The notes under the pieces: model-generated
Databases searched by the model: none
What the model was told of the DNA's origin: nothing
The model's input: only the letters and a program-made list of their open reading frames with translations
Shown: in pieces, positions 18,377 through 26,120 of the stretch
Layout: each line of letters starts with the position of its first letter
Numbering within the stretch: position 1 is the stretch's first letter
Translations under genes and position numbers: made by a program
Assembly: GCA_963772225.1 (NCBI GenBank)
Contig: CAVYWD010000002.1
Coordinates: forward strand, 1,798,001 to 1,862,000
Source of the DNA: CAVYWD01 sp963772225
GTDB taxonomy: Bacteria; Myxococcota; Myxococcia; Myxococcales; UBA5297
DNA length: 64,000 bases
Direction of reading: 5' to 3'

Positions 18377-18580
18377 TCAGTCACCGCGCCCTCCCTGGCT
18401 GGAGGAGCCGCTCCGAGTCAGCGACGCGATCCAAGCGTCGAGGTCCGCACGCCGAAAGCGCCACTGGCCCCGGACCTTGAACGCCGGAAGCTCCCCGCGC
18501 TGCGCCATGGTGTACACGGTCTTGTCGGCAACCTTGAGCAGGGTCGCGACCTCTTGAACCGTGAGTATCTCGTCGATCAT
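18377..18580 (-). CDS. Excisionase-type helix-turn-helix protein
   Basis: A 67-aa protein with the helix_turn_helix_17/MerR-like excisionase layout: LTVQEVATLLKVADKTVYTM then GELPAFKVRGQWRFRRADLDAWI. Proteins of this type serve as Xis directionality factors or small transcriptional regulators. ATG 18580; no strong RBS. It lies 216 bp upstream of the methyltransferase ATG (63 bp from the alternative TTG), same strand, so it may be the operon's regulator. No integrase gene is present in the island, which favours regulator over excisionase. Confidence 0.85.
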   Translation of the reverse strand: MIDEILTVQEVATLLKVADKTVYTMAQRGELPAFKVRGQWRFRRADLDAWIASLTRSGSSSQGGRGD

Positions 18581-18649
18581 GCAGTAGGCGCCCCGGGGCT
18601 TGGATGGGTTCCGCTTCCAACCGTTGCCAAGGTACGACAAAGGATACCT

Positions 18650-18860
18650 TGGCACAATGGCGAAGCGCTGCTCTGCCAATCTGCCCGCGTGCGCCACCGC
18701 CCAGAGAGCCCGCTCGCTCATCGGCTCGGCACCGTCGACCGCCTCAAGCTCAAGCACCCGCCCCTGCAGGTCCGACGCAAGGAACAGGGGGGCGAGCACT
18801 TGCGTGACCCGGGCGCGCTTGAGCTCGAGCTTGCGCGCGATGGCCCCGGAGGATGAGCGA
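18650..18860 (-). pseudogene. Fragment of an HTH (ParB/KorB-like) protein
   Basis: The reverse strand reads IARKLELKRARVTQVLAPLF followed by LQGRVLELEAVDGAEPMSERAL, a helix-turn-helix segment of a type often encoded near site-specific recombinases or on mobile elements. No start codon or N-terminus is present, and the frame runs on through non-homologous sequence into the excisionase-like gene. Interpreted as a truncated remnant at the island's right side. Confidence 0.5.
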
Positions 18861-19300
18861 CACCGCGGCGAACCTCGTGGATCGCCTCCTGCCCGTGGTT
18901 GCCTATCGGCAGGCTCGGAGTCGGCGGCGATCTTCCTGCGAGAGATCTTCCCTGCGCTGCGCAAGCGGGCGCGCCGCGACGCCGCCAAGGCGCCGCAAGT
19001 CAGCGCCGTGTGCATGACCTATGTGTTTCGGCTCCCGCCTGGATTCGAATGTCCACAACCATGCCGTGCTGCCCGATGGCCTCTTTACGCTGGAGGGCGA
19101 CGAGGGCACCGTCGACTTCCTCGAGCTCGCGCCGCCGACGCGCGACGACCTCTCGCACATGCTCGAGCGAATCGCGGTCAAGACCCTGGCGATGGTCCGG
19201 CGCTGCGGGCTCCTGGAGGAGGAGCCGCTTGACGCGCCGGCGAGCGTGCAGGCCCAGGCGGTCGAGAAGGCGCTGCCTCTGGCCGCGCCATGCGACGAGG
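18853..19300 (+). pseudogene. IS91-family transposase, N-terminal and central fragment, three frames
   Basis: Successive pieces in three frames fit an IS91-type transposase read from N- to C-terminus: TAANLVDRLLPVVAYRQ (from ATG 18853), then IFLREIFPALRKRARRD, then VHNHAVLPDGLFTLEG through LAMVRRCGLLEEEPLDAP, ending at PCDEAG near 19300 where the cydB repeat begins. At least two frameshifts make it non-functional. It has the same orientation as the C-terminal fragment at 14264-14605, so the island is held between two partial same-direction copies. Confidence 0.7.
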
Positions 19301-19425
19301 CGGGGACTGTCCATCGGCCTCGCGTGGATCTGCGTGGGGTTGCCGTTGGCGGTGGTGTACGGGCTCTTTCTGCTCCGGTCGTTTTCCGGGAAGGCCGGGA
19401 CGGATCCTCACGGGTATTGAGCGGG
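19301..19425 (+). repeat. Direct repeat R' (right copy): cydB 3'-end fragment
   Basis: Encodes GLPLAVVYGLFLLRSFSGKA and a stop at 19418-19420, matching the end of CydB. Differences from 14131-14255 are substitutions without gaps, several of them silent, so this copy looks like the end of a working cydB from a related genome rather than a decayed local duplicate. Confidence 0.85.
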
Positions 19426-19605
19426 TCTGCTCGCGCGGCCATCCGCTCTCGATGGCACTGCTGGCCTTCGCTTCGCGGGGCGTTCGGACGCGCTCGTTGC
19501 GGCGCGCAAGCGCCGCGGAGTGCGCGGGCCGCCCGATAGTCGGAACGCTCTGCCTTTGGGAGGCCTCTCCGCAGCGAGCTTCTGGCTTCTGGACATTGTC
19601 CCACC

Positions 19606-19731
19606 CGGCTTCACGACCTGGATCTTGAGCTGGCCGATGAGCCCCGCCGTGTCGGTGCGCCCCTCGCCGCCGAACGCGACGCGCGTCGGCGCGGCGACGG
19701 CCGGGCCGAACATCGGATCGACGGCGATCCA
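19606..19731 (-). repeat. Fragment S' of the transglutaminase gene 3' region
   Basis: A 126-bp gap-free match (about 12 substitutions, near 90 % identity) to 20426-20551 inside the neighbouring transglutaminase gene, in the same orientation. It still encodes AGLIGQLKIQVVKP and the catalytic-Asp segment WIAVDP in frame, but it has no stop after VVKP and no upstream part. The 180 bp between this and R' hold no gene that I recognise. Confidence 0.8.
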
Positions 19732-19888
19732 GGCGAGGCGGCCGGGCGTCATCGCAGGCGCCCCCGCGGAGCGGGTGTACCCTTGGCGCCTCGACGGCCC
19801 CGGAGTGGCTCGGATCCGGGGCGGCCCCTCGCGGCGATCGGCGCCGCGCTGGCGCCGGCGATGACCGACCGAGCTGGGCGGCAGCGAC

Positions 19889-20460
19889 TTGAATTGCCCA
19901 GGCGCACCGGAGATTGATCGCGGCGCGGTCGCCAGCGGACTCAGGCGCGCCGGCGCGCTTCTGGCGCTCGCCGCGGAGCTGTCAGGGGTAGCGGTCTCCT
20001 CCTGTGCTCCCTCGGCGGGCGCCGCCGAGTACAAGGCCTGGGCGGCCCTCGACGACGCCTATAGGCGGACCTCGACGACTTCATCAAGGCCTGCCCGGAC
20101 CGCGGGGCAGCCCAGCTGCGATCGCAGCGGGCGTGGCTTCGCGGCCTCTCCGACGAGCAGAGGTCCGAGGTCGCGAGCGGCCGCCTGCAGTCGCCCCACT
20201 CCCTGGGCTGCCTCTTGTGGGAATGGCCGTCGGACAGGGTGCTCGCCTTGGCTCGGCGTTGGCGCGAGGCGTGTCGCCGATGCGCGGCGAGGGCTGTGTG
20301 CGACAGCGCCCTTGCGCGGCTCTCGGCTGCTGTCGACTCGGACCCGCCCGACTTCTCGGCGCTGTTCCGCGTCCGCGAGACGCCCGCCTGCCGCGGCCGC
20401 TCGCTCGAGGGGCTCACCGCGCCGTCGGCTTCACGACCTGGATCTTCAGCTGGCCGATGA
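19889..20460 (+). pseudogene. Frameshifted lipoprotein-like ORF
   Basis: Frame one, from a TTG at 19889, gives a signal-like stretch (RRAGALLALAAELSGVAVSS then Cys) and AEYKAWAALDDAY; after a missing base near 20057 the frame continues as DLDDFIKACPDRGAAQLRSQ, LSDEQRSEVASGRLQ and CLLWEWPSDRVLALARRW to a stop at 20460, which overlaps the 3' end of the opposite transglutaminase gene by 47 bp. The amino-acid composition of both halves looks protein-like. I recognise no family. There is no good start codon, so it is probably decayed. Confidence 0.4.
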
Positions 20461-21910
20461 GCCCCGCCGTATCGGTGCGCCCCTCGCTGCCGAACGCGAT
20501 GTGCGTCGGGTCGGCGACAACCTGGCCGAACGTCGGGTCGACGGCGATCCACTCGCCGACGAAGACCTCGACCCACTCGTGCCAATAGAGCGCCGGCACC
20601 TTGTCGGCGCCCTCCATGTAGACCAGCCCGTCGACCCTGCGCGCGGGGATGCCCGCGGCGCGGGCGAGCGCGGTCAAGAGGAGCGAGTGCTCGGTGCAGT
20701 CGCCCTTGCGGCTCTTGAGGACGTCGGTCGCCCGATCGCTCGAAGCGCCGTAGACCTTCTCCACGTACCCGTACACGAACGCGTTGAGCTTCTGCACCGC
20801 CTTCCACGCGTCCGGCTCGCCGGCCACCTCCCGCTCAGCGGTCTCGCGAATTGCGGGCGCGTCGGACTCCACCGCGAGCGACGGCTCCAGCGCCTTGGCG
20901 ACGTCCGGGTCGGCGCCGGGCTTCACCGGCCGGCTCGCCTTGGCGCCCGGCAGCCGCGTGCGGATGGTCAGCCGGACCGCATCGCCGCCCGCCGCTTCGT
21001 AGTGCTGACGCGCGGTCTCGAGCCAGAAACCCTTGGGCAGCCCGCCAATGGACCAGGTGAGCTGGGCCGGCGCCCGGCGGACCGACTCGGGGACCTTGGA
21101 AGAGAGCACGACCCGCGTCAGGCTGAAGAGGTCCACCTTGTCGAGCTGCTTGGCGTCGAGCTCGGGCTCGGCCTTGGCGGTCATGACCTCGCCGTACTTG
21201 ATCTCCAGCACCCGCCCGTCGGCGGCGAGCGTGCTGATCACCGGCAGCTGATCGGGCTCCTCCAGCGTCCGGGTCCGCAGGACGGGGACGCTCACCCCGG
21301 CGGCGACGAAGGTGCCCTCGCCCTCGAAGGTGGTGGTGGACTTCTTGTCCTTGAGCGTGTCCTCCAGGTCGAGGAGCGCGCCCTCGCGAGCCTTCCGACC
21401 GAGCGCGACCACGCGCGGAGCGTCGCCGTCCTCGACGACCTCGCGCGTCAGAGGCAGCGGGCGCTTCTCGTCGGGGACGCCGGGGCGAATGCGGGTGAGC
21501 GCGATGCCGTCCGGGCGGACGTCCCCGACGAGGGTCTCTTCGCCGCCGTCGCCGGTCTTCACGACGCGAAAGCCGACGAGCCGGCCGCCGTCCTTGAGCT
21601 CGTAGAAGCGCTCCTCGCGCATGGAACGTTCGGTGGGCGCGCCGCCGATGGATGCCCTGAGCGTGACGTCGCTGCGCTCGACGATGACCTTCTGGCCGTT
21701 GTGCTCGCCGGCGCGCAGGTCGCTGAAGGCGTAGCCCGCCTTCTTTCCGAGGATGTAGAGGCCGAACCACTCCCCGCCCTGGGGCCGCTTCACCTTGAGG
21801 ACCGCGGGCAGCTCGTCGGCCGGGTGCGCGGGGGCGAGCGCGGGCTGGGCCGCGGCGGCCTGCAGAGGGACGAGCAACAGGGGCAGCAGGGCGCTCAGGG
21901 TGCGCTTCAT
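20414..21910 (-). CDS. Secreted transglutaminase-like domain protein
   Basis: A 498-aa exported protein: signal peptide at 1-21 (MKRTLSALLPLLLVPLQAAA), a long beta-rich N-terminal region, and a C-terminal transglutaminase-like cysteine-protease fold. The catalytic triad is visible: Cys in SRKGDCTEHS, His in LYWHEWVEV, Asp in EWIAVDPTFG. Proteins of this class act in the periplasm or at the surface as peptidases or cross-linkers; the substrate is unknown. ATG 21910. Its 3' end has a 126-bp partial copy at 19606-19731. Transcribed convergently with the island side and divergently from spmA. Confidence 0.9.
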   Translation of the reverse strand: MKRTLSALLPLLLVPLQAAAAQPALAPAHPADELPAVLKVKRPQGGEWFGLYILGKKAGYAFSDLRAGEHNGQKVIVERSDVTLRASIGGAPTERSMREERFYELKDGGRLVGFRVVKTGDGGEETLVGDVRPDGIALTRIRPGVPDEKRPLPLTREVVEDGDAPRVVALGRKAREGALLDLEDTLKDKKSTTTFEGEGTFVAAGVSVPVLRTRTLEEPDQLPVISTLAADGRVLEIKYGEVMTAKAEPELDAKQLDKVDLFSLTRVVLSSKVPESVRRAPAQLTWSIGGLPKGFWLETARQHYEAAGGDAVRLTIRTRLPGAKASRPVKPGADPDVAKALEPSLAVESDAPAIRETAEREVAGEPDAWKAVQKLNAFVYGYVEKVYGASSDRATDVLKSRKGDCTEHSLLLTALARAAGIPARRVDGLVYMEGADKVPALYWHEWVEVFVGEWIAVDPTFGQVVADPTHIAFGSEGRTDTAGLIGQLKIQVVKPTAR

Positions 21911-22443
21911 CGCCAGGGCTCCTTCAAGGGAAGCTCGCGACAGCGGGACTCGCGAGTGCCGGCGCATCAAACCAGGAGTGCGCAGGGGACGGCAACCGCC
22001 GGCGCCCGGCCGTTCTTCCGGCCCGCGAGCGTTCTCTCGAGAGCGCTCGAGAGGCCCGAGCTTGCCAGCCCGGCGGCCGTGAACAAACGATGCGCTCGCG
22101 CCCAGGTCCACGACCCGAGCTGCCCCGCCGGGCCCTAAAGAGCCCGGCTGATATGGAAGCCGACTGGGTGCGGGAAGATTGGCAAGATCGAGCTCCCGGA
22201 ACGTCGCGAGACCGGTTGCGCCCTCTTAGGCGGTCTCCTGCGCCCCGGTCGCTCCAATGTGCACACAACCGCCGGCCATTCGGGTCAACAGGTCCCACGA
22301 GAACACCATTCGAATCACCCCGCTGCGCTCCGCTCTCAATGGCGCCCGGGATGGGCGCCGAATCGGGCTCGAAGTCGCGCGGGCAACCGCCTGCCCCGGA
22401 GCGATTTCTTGCCCGGCCCCCGCCCCACCCTACAATCGACCTC
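21911..22443. other. 533-bp divergent intergenic region
   Basis: Between the transglutaminase and spmA starts. It must hold both promoters. I see no gene, no RNA, and no clear repeat; several open frames cross it but have no protein-like composition or RBS. Confidence 0.5.
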
Positions 22444-23067
22444 GTGAACGCACTCTGGCTCTTCCTCCTGCTCTCGGCCTTCGCCTTCGCGGTCGCGGGC
22501 GGCAAGGTCCAAGACTTCACCGGTGGCACCTTCAAGGCGGCGCAGGCCGGCTTCGAGGTCGCGCTCTCGCTGGTCGGCGTCATGGTCTTCTGGCTCGGCC
22601 TCATGAAGATCGCCGAGCGCTCCGGCCTGGTGAACCTGCTCGCGCGCGCGGTGCACCCCGTCCTCAAGCTCCTCTTCCCGAAGGTCCCGCGCGACCACCC
22701 TGCCCTCTCCGCCATCGCCATGAACATCGCCGCCAACGCCCTGGGCCTGGCCAACGCGGCGACGCCGCTGGGCATCAAGGCCATGGAGGAGCTCGACCGG
22801 CTGAACCCGAAGAAGGGCGTGCTCTCCGACGAGCAGGCGCTGCTCGTCTCCATCAACACCGCCTCCATGACGCTCATCCCGGCGACCATCATCAACCTGC
22901 GCATGGCGGCCGGCTCCAAGGATGCCACCGCCGTCGTCGCGCCCACGCTCCTCGCCAGCGCCGCCTCCTTCACGGCGGCCATCATCGTCTCCAAGCTCTT
23001 CTCGCGAATGTCCCGGTATCGCCGAGAGCTCGAGACTGCTCCCGACAAGGGCCCGCCGCCGCCCTGA
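22444..23067 (+). CDS. spmA: Spore maturation protein A-like (nucleoside recognition domain)
   Basis: A 207-aa membrane protein starting at GTG 22444 with about five hydrophobic segments and the Gate/nucleoside-recognition features FKAAQAGFEVALSLVGVMVF, NIAANALGLANAATPLGIKA and INTASMTLIPATI. SpmA/SpmB pairs are widespread outside spore formers; in Bacillus they affect spore core dehydration, and in other bacteria they are presumed transporters of unknown substrate. spmB follows after 11 bp, forming a two-gene operon. No strong RBS upstream of the GTG. Annotation is at family level. Confidence 0.9.
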   Translation: MNALWLFLLLSAFAFAVAGGKVQDFTGGTFKAAQAGFEVALSLVGVMVFWLGLMKIAERSGLVNLLARAVHPVLKLLFPKVPRDHPALSAIAMNIAANALGLANAATPLGIKAMEELDRLNPKKGVLSDEQALLVSINTASMTLIPATIINLRMAAGSKDATAVVAPTLLASAASFTAAIIVSKLFSRMSRYRRELETAPDKGPPPP

Positions 23068-23078
23068 GCCGACCTAAG

Positions 23079-23618
23079 ATGTTTCAGCAGACAGTCCAGC
23101 TGGTCTCGCGCTTCGCCATCGCGCTCTTCATCGTGGGCATCCCGGTGTATGGCGCTTGGAAGAAGGTGAAGGTCTACGAGGCGTTCGTCGAGGGGGCGAA
23201 GGAAGGCTTCGGGGTCGCGGTGAAGATCATCCCGTATCTCGTCGCCATCCTCTCGGTCATCGGCGCCTTCCGCGCGTCCGGAGCGCTCGAGACAGTGACC
23301 CGCTTCTTGGGCCCGCTCACCGAGCGGATCGCGCTGCCGGCCGAGGTCCTCCCGCTCATCGTCGTTCGCCCGCTCTCCGGCGGCGCCGCCCTCGGGGTCC
23401 TCGCCGACATCCTCAAGTCCGCGGGCCCCGATTCCTACACCGGCCTGCTCGCTTCCATCATGAGCGGCGGCACCGAGACGACTTTCTACGTCCTCGCCGT
23501 TTATTGCGGCGCGGTGGGCATCTCCCGCTTTCGCCAGGCCTTGCCCGCGGCGCTCCTCGCCGATTTTTTCGGATTCGCCGCCGCCCTCGCCGTCACCTTC
23601 CTCGTCTTCGGCCGGTGA
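23079..23618 (+). CDS. spmB: Spore maturation protein B-like (nucleoside recognition domain)
   Basis: A 179-aa partner of the upstream SpmA-like protein, ATG 23079, with four hydrophobic segments and the conserved VRPLSGGAALGVLADIL and GTETTFYVLAVYCGAVGI motifs. Normal family length. Together the pair probably forms one membrane complex. Its 3' end faces the lipoprotein gene, with repeats and a hairpin in the 214-bp gap. Confidence 0.91.
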   Translation: MFQQTVQLVSRFAIALFIVGIPVYGAWKKVKVYEAFVEGAKEGFGVAVKIIPYLVAILSVIGAFRASGALETVTRFLGPLTERIALPAEVLPLIVVRPLSGGAALGVLADILKSAGPDSYTGLLASIMSGGTETTFYVLAVYCGAVGISRFRQALPAALLADFFGFAAALAVTFLVFGR

Positions 23619-23741
23619 GACCCCGCCGCGGCCGAGCGCAGGGAACGCCCGGCCGCAGCGCGGAAAGGGCTAAGGAGGCCTTGAAGGCGCGAACGCGATG
23701 CATTCGAGTCGAGTTTTCCGCCGAGCCGGTTCCCGCAGAAC

Positions 23742-23769
23742 CATCAACCATCGACTATCAACTATCGAC
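23742..23769. repeat. Four tandem heptamers (YATCRAC)
   Basis: CATCAAC, CATCGAC, TATCAAC, TATCGAC in direct succession between spmB and the convergent lipoprotein gene, immediately before a long hairpin. It may be part of a small intergenic repeat element. Confidence 0.6.
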
Positions 23770-23770
23770 A

Positions 23771-23825
23771 CGAGGCTGCGCCGCAACCGCCTCGACATGC
23801 CTCATCGGTCTGAGGCGCAGCCTCG
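23771..23825. terminator. Long hairpin between convergent genes, possible bidirectional terminator
   Basis: A perfect 12-bp inverted repeat (CGAGGCTGCGCC at 23771-23782 and its complement at 23814-23825) with a 31-base loop, ending 8 bp before the stop of the minus-strand gene. There is no T tract of useful length, so termination is tentative; it may instead be part of a mobile intergenic repeat together with the heptamers next to it. Confidence 0.4.
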
Positions 23826-23832
23826 TTAGACA

Positions 23833-24591
23833 CTATTTCTTGGAAAAGACGACCCGGTTGCTGCGGTAGCAGATGACCGCGTTGCCGTTCTCGACCTTCA
23901 GGAGCCCCGGGAAATCCAGGTTGAGGAGATATCCGCTCAGGTCCGTCTCGGGCGCCGCCACGGAGCTTGAAGAGGTTCCCTTGACGAGCTTTGCCTGCTT
24001 CGAATCGAAGCCCGCGCTCTTCGCGGTCGGGTCGTAGCCTCGGATCTCCAGGGTCGGCGAATAGAACAACCCCAGGTCGTTGACGAAGAGCTCTCGCGAC
24101 CATGAGACGGCGACCTGGTCGCCTTCCGCCAGCGCTGAGCCCGCGGCCGGCGACGTGGTCATGGCGAGCTCCTCCGGACATTCACAGCTGATGGAAGCCG
24201 AATTCCCGGCGACGCTCGCGGCGATGGTGAGCTTGCGGTCGCTGCCAATGACCGGGGCGTCTGCGGGGTTCGCCTCCCAGAATCCCGGGAACAAATCGAC
24301 GGGCCTGAGCGCCTTGCCGTTGACAGTGATCACGCTGCTCGCCGGGGCGTCCTCGCCGTCGTTCTTCAGCATGACCATGCCCGACAGCGCCGATTCGTCA
24401 TTCACAGGAAGAGGATTGATGGTCAGCCCGAGGGACGCATTGATCTGCAACCCCGTCTCGTGGCCCGCATCTGCCTGCGCCGCGGGGCCAGCGTCGCCTC
24501 CCGTCGAACCGCCCGGAGTCGTCACCCCGCAACCGCAAGCCCCCAACAACCACGAAACAGCCATCACTCGAATCACGATTCCGCAGCTCAT
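23833..24591 (-). CDS. Predicted lipoprotein of unknown function
   Basis: A 252-aa protein. ATG 24591 has a good GGGAGGCGGC RBS. The N-terminus is a lipoprotein signal (WLLGACGCG, lipidated Cys near residue 19), followed by a Gly/Asp/Ala-rich linker and a beta-rich region of Ig-like composition (VITVNGKALRPVDLF, SRELFVNDLGLFYSPTLEI). No family recognised; similar lipoproteins are common and diverse in myxobacteria-like genomes. It stands alone, convergent with spmB. Confidence 0.75.
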   Translation of the reverse strand: MSCGIVIRVMAVSWLLGACGCGVTTPGGSTGGDAGPAAQADAGHETGLQINASLGLTINPLPVNDESALSGMVMLKNDGEDAPASSVITVNGKALRPVDLFPGFWEANPADAPVIGSDRKLTIAASVAGNSASISCECPEELAMTTSPAAGSALAEGDQVAVSWSRELFVNDLGLFYSPTLEIRGYDPTAKSAGFDSKQAKLVKGTSSSSVAAPETDLSGYLLNLDFPGLLKVENGNAVICYRSNRVVFSKK

Positions 24592-24882
24592 GCCGCCTCC
24601 CTTTTCATTGCACTCCTCGTCGAGGAATGCCGGCGCCGAAGCCTGGACGCGAGCCCCGGCCGCTCGCGACCCAGCGCCTTTCAATGCATCGCCGCCCGAC
24701 TCTTTCGACTCTTCGAACTTGTTCTTCGAGGAGCGCTTCGAAGTGCGATGAATCGGTCGATGCACCCGGGAGGCTACCGAAACCCTGGGGCGAGCGGCTG
24801 TGATTCAAATCACCCTGGCGATGCCATTCGGGGCGCCCGGCTCTTGATTGAATTCCCGACAGTGACTGGGTGCGAGAATTCG

Positions 24883-26049
24883 CTACAGCTCGAAATCCCC
24901 GCCGTCGTCGCCCTTGGCAAGGCGTTCCCGCGCCTCGCGGATCCGCCGCTCGGCCTTCGCGCGCTCGGCCGCGTCGATGCGCGTCCCATCCTCGCTCAGC
25001 CAATCGCCCTCGCGGACGCCCGCGGGGAGCGCCTGGAGCGGCACGCGGCGCTCCTTGTCTCCCTGGACCAGCACCGCGACGTCTCCCTGAATCCGGTCGA
25101 CGAAAGCGCCGCTCATGCGCCGCCTCGATGCGCGGCAGGGGCGAAGGCCGCGCGCGCCCCCGGAATCCCGCGCCTTGCCCAAAGGTGCCGGCGCCTCGAC
25201 GCTGGGGCTGCTCGCGCGGATTCGAAATGTTTCGCCGTCGCTCACCGCGGTGATCTCGCCATCGCGATCCGTGCGGTAGACCTTCGCTCCGGCGGACTCG
25301 AGCCGCTTGACCGCCTCCGGCGCCGGGTGCCCGTAGCTGTTCCCCGCGCCGACCGAGACGACCGCCGCGATCGGCTGAATGCGGGCGAGGAGCGCTGCGC
25401 TGGAGCTGAAGCGGGCGCCGTGGTGCGCCACTTTGTAGATGTCCGAGCGCAGCGGCTCCCCCGAGGCGAGGATGCGGCGCTCGGTCGGGAGCTCGGAGTC
25501 GCAGGCCAGGTACACCGCCGTCTTCCCGTAGGTCAGGCGCGCGGCGACGCAGTTGGCGTTGACGTCGGAGCGCGTCCCGGTGAGCGGCGGATCGGGCGGC
25601 CCCAAGAGGCGAAGGCTCGCCCCGCCGCCCAGGTCGATGGTCCGCCCCGCCTTGGCGACGCGCACGGGGATCTGCTTCACCTCGAGCGTCCGCAAGAGTT
25701 TCTCGTAGAGCGGCGAGCCATGATCGTAGCCGGGGTCCAGGAAGAGCCGCGCGCCGACCGCCTCCAGGGCCTTCTTCATCCCTCCGAGATGATCGGCATG
25801 CGGATGCGTGAGGACCATCAGGTCCAGCGGGCCGTGGACCAGCTCCTTCAGGCGGCGGGCGAGGCGCTGGGCATGGTCGGGCGGCCCGGCGTCGACCAGC
25901 ACCGTCTTACCGACAGGCGAGGCGATGAGGATGGCGTCGCCTTGGCCCACGTCCAGGAAGCGGACGGTGAGCTCGGCGGCCTGGGCCAGCGCCGCCGACA
26001 GCAGGGCGAGCGCGGCGACCGCCAGAAGAATCGCACGGCGAGCGAGCAT
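24883..26049 (-). CDS. ComEC-like MBL-fold hydrolase read through into a DUF3006 domain
   Basis: A signal peptide (1-24) leads into a secreted MBL domain of the ComEC/Rec2 type (VRFLDVGQGDAILIASPVGK, metal-binding THPHADHLGG, VAHHGARFSSS, SYGHPAPE). A Pro/Arg-rich linker follows, then MSGAFVDRIQGDVAVLVQGD, a DUF3006 domain. DUF3006 is normally a separate small gene directly after such an MBL gene; ATG 25116 here has its own GAGGCGG RBS, so two proteins (MBL without its own stop, and a 77-aa DUF3006) may be made. Relatives act as secreted nucleases or DNA-uptake-related phosphodiesterases; substrate not known here. Confidence 0.85.
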   Translation of the reverse strand: MLARRAILLAVAALALLSAALAQAAELTVRFLDVGQGDAILIASPVGKTVLVDAGPPDHAQRLARRLKELVHGPLDLMVLTHPHADHLGGMKKALEAVGARLFLDPGYDHGSPLYEKLLRTLEVKQIPVRVAKAGRTIDLGGGASLRLLGPPDPPLTGTRSDVNANCVAARLTYGKTAVYLACDSELPTERRILASGEPLRSDIYKVAHHGARFSSSAALLARIQPIAAVVSVGAGNSYGHPAPEAVKRLESAGAKVYRTDRDGEITAVSDGETFRIRASSPSVEAPAPLGKARDSGGARGLRPCRASRRRMSGAFVDRIQGDVAVLVQGDKERRVPLQALPAGVREGDWLSEDGTRIDAAERAKAERRIREARERLAKGDDGGDFEL

Positions 26050-26083
26050 GCCTGAGCATACAGGGCCCAGGCGCGAGCGCCAG

Positions 26084-26111
26084 TCTGCGGCCGCTTGTCT
26101 GCGGCCGCTTG
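26084..26111. repeat. 14-bp tandem duplication
   Basis: TCTGCGGCCGCTTG occurs twice in direct succession between the MBL start and the nadE stop; each copy contains the palindrome GCGGCCGC. Probably a replication-slippage product. Confidence 0.6.
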
Positions 26112-26120
26112 AGTCGCTCG

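Noticed and set aside
18377..18580. Excisionase gene as proof of an integrase-driven element
   Set aside because: No integrase or recombinase gene and no tRNA att site in the island; the HTH protein may just be a regulator.
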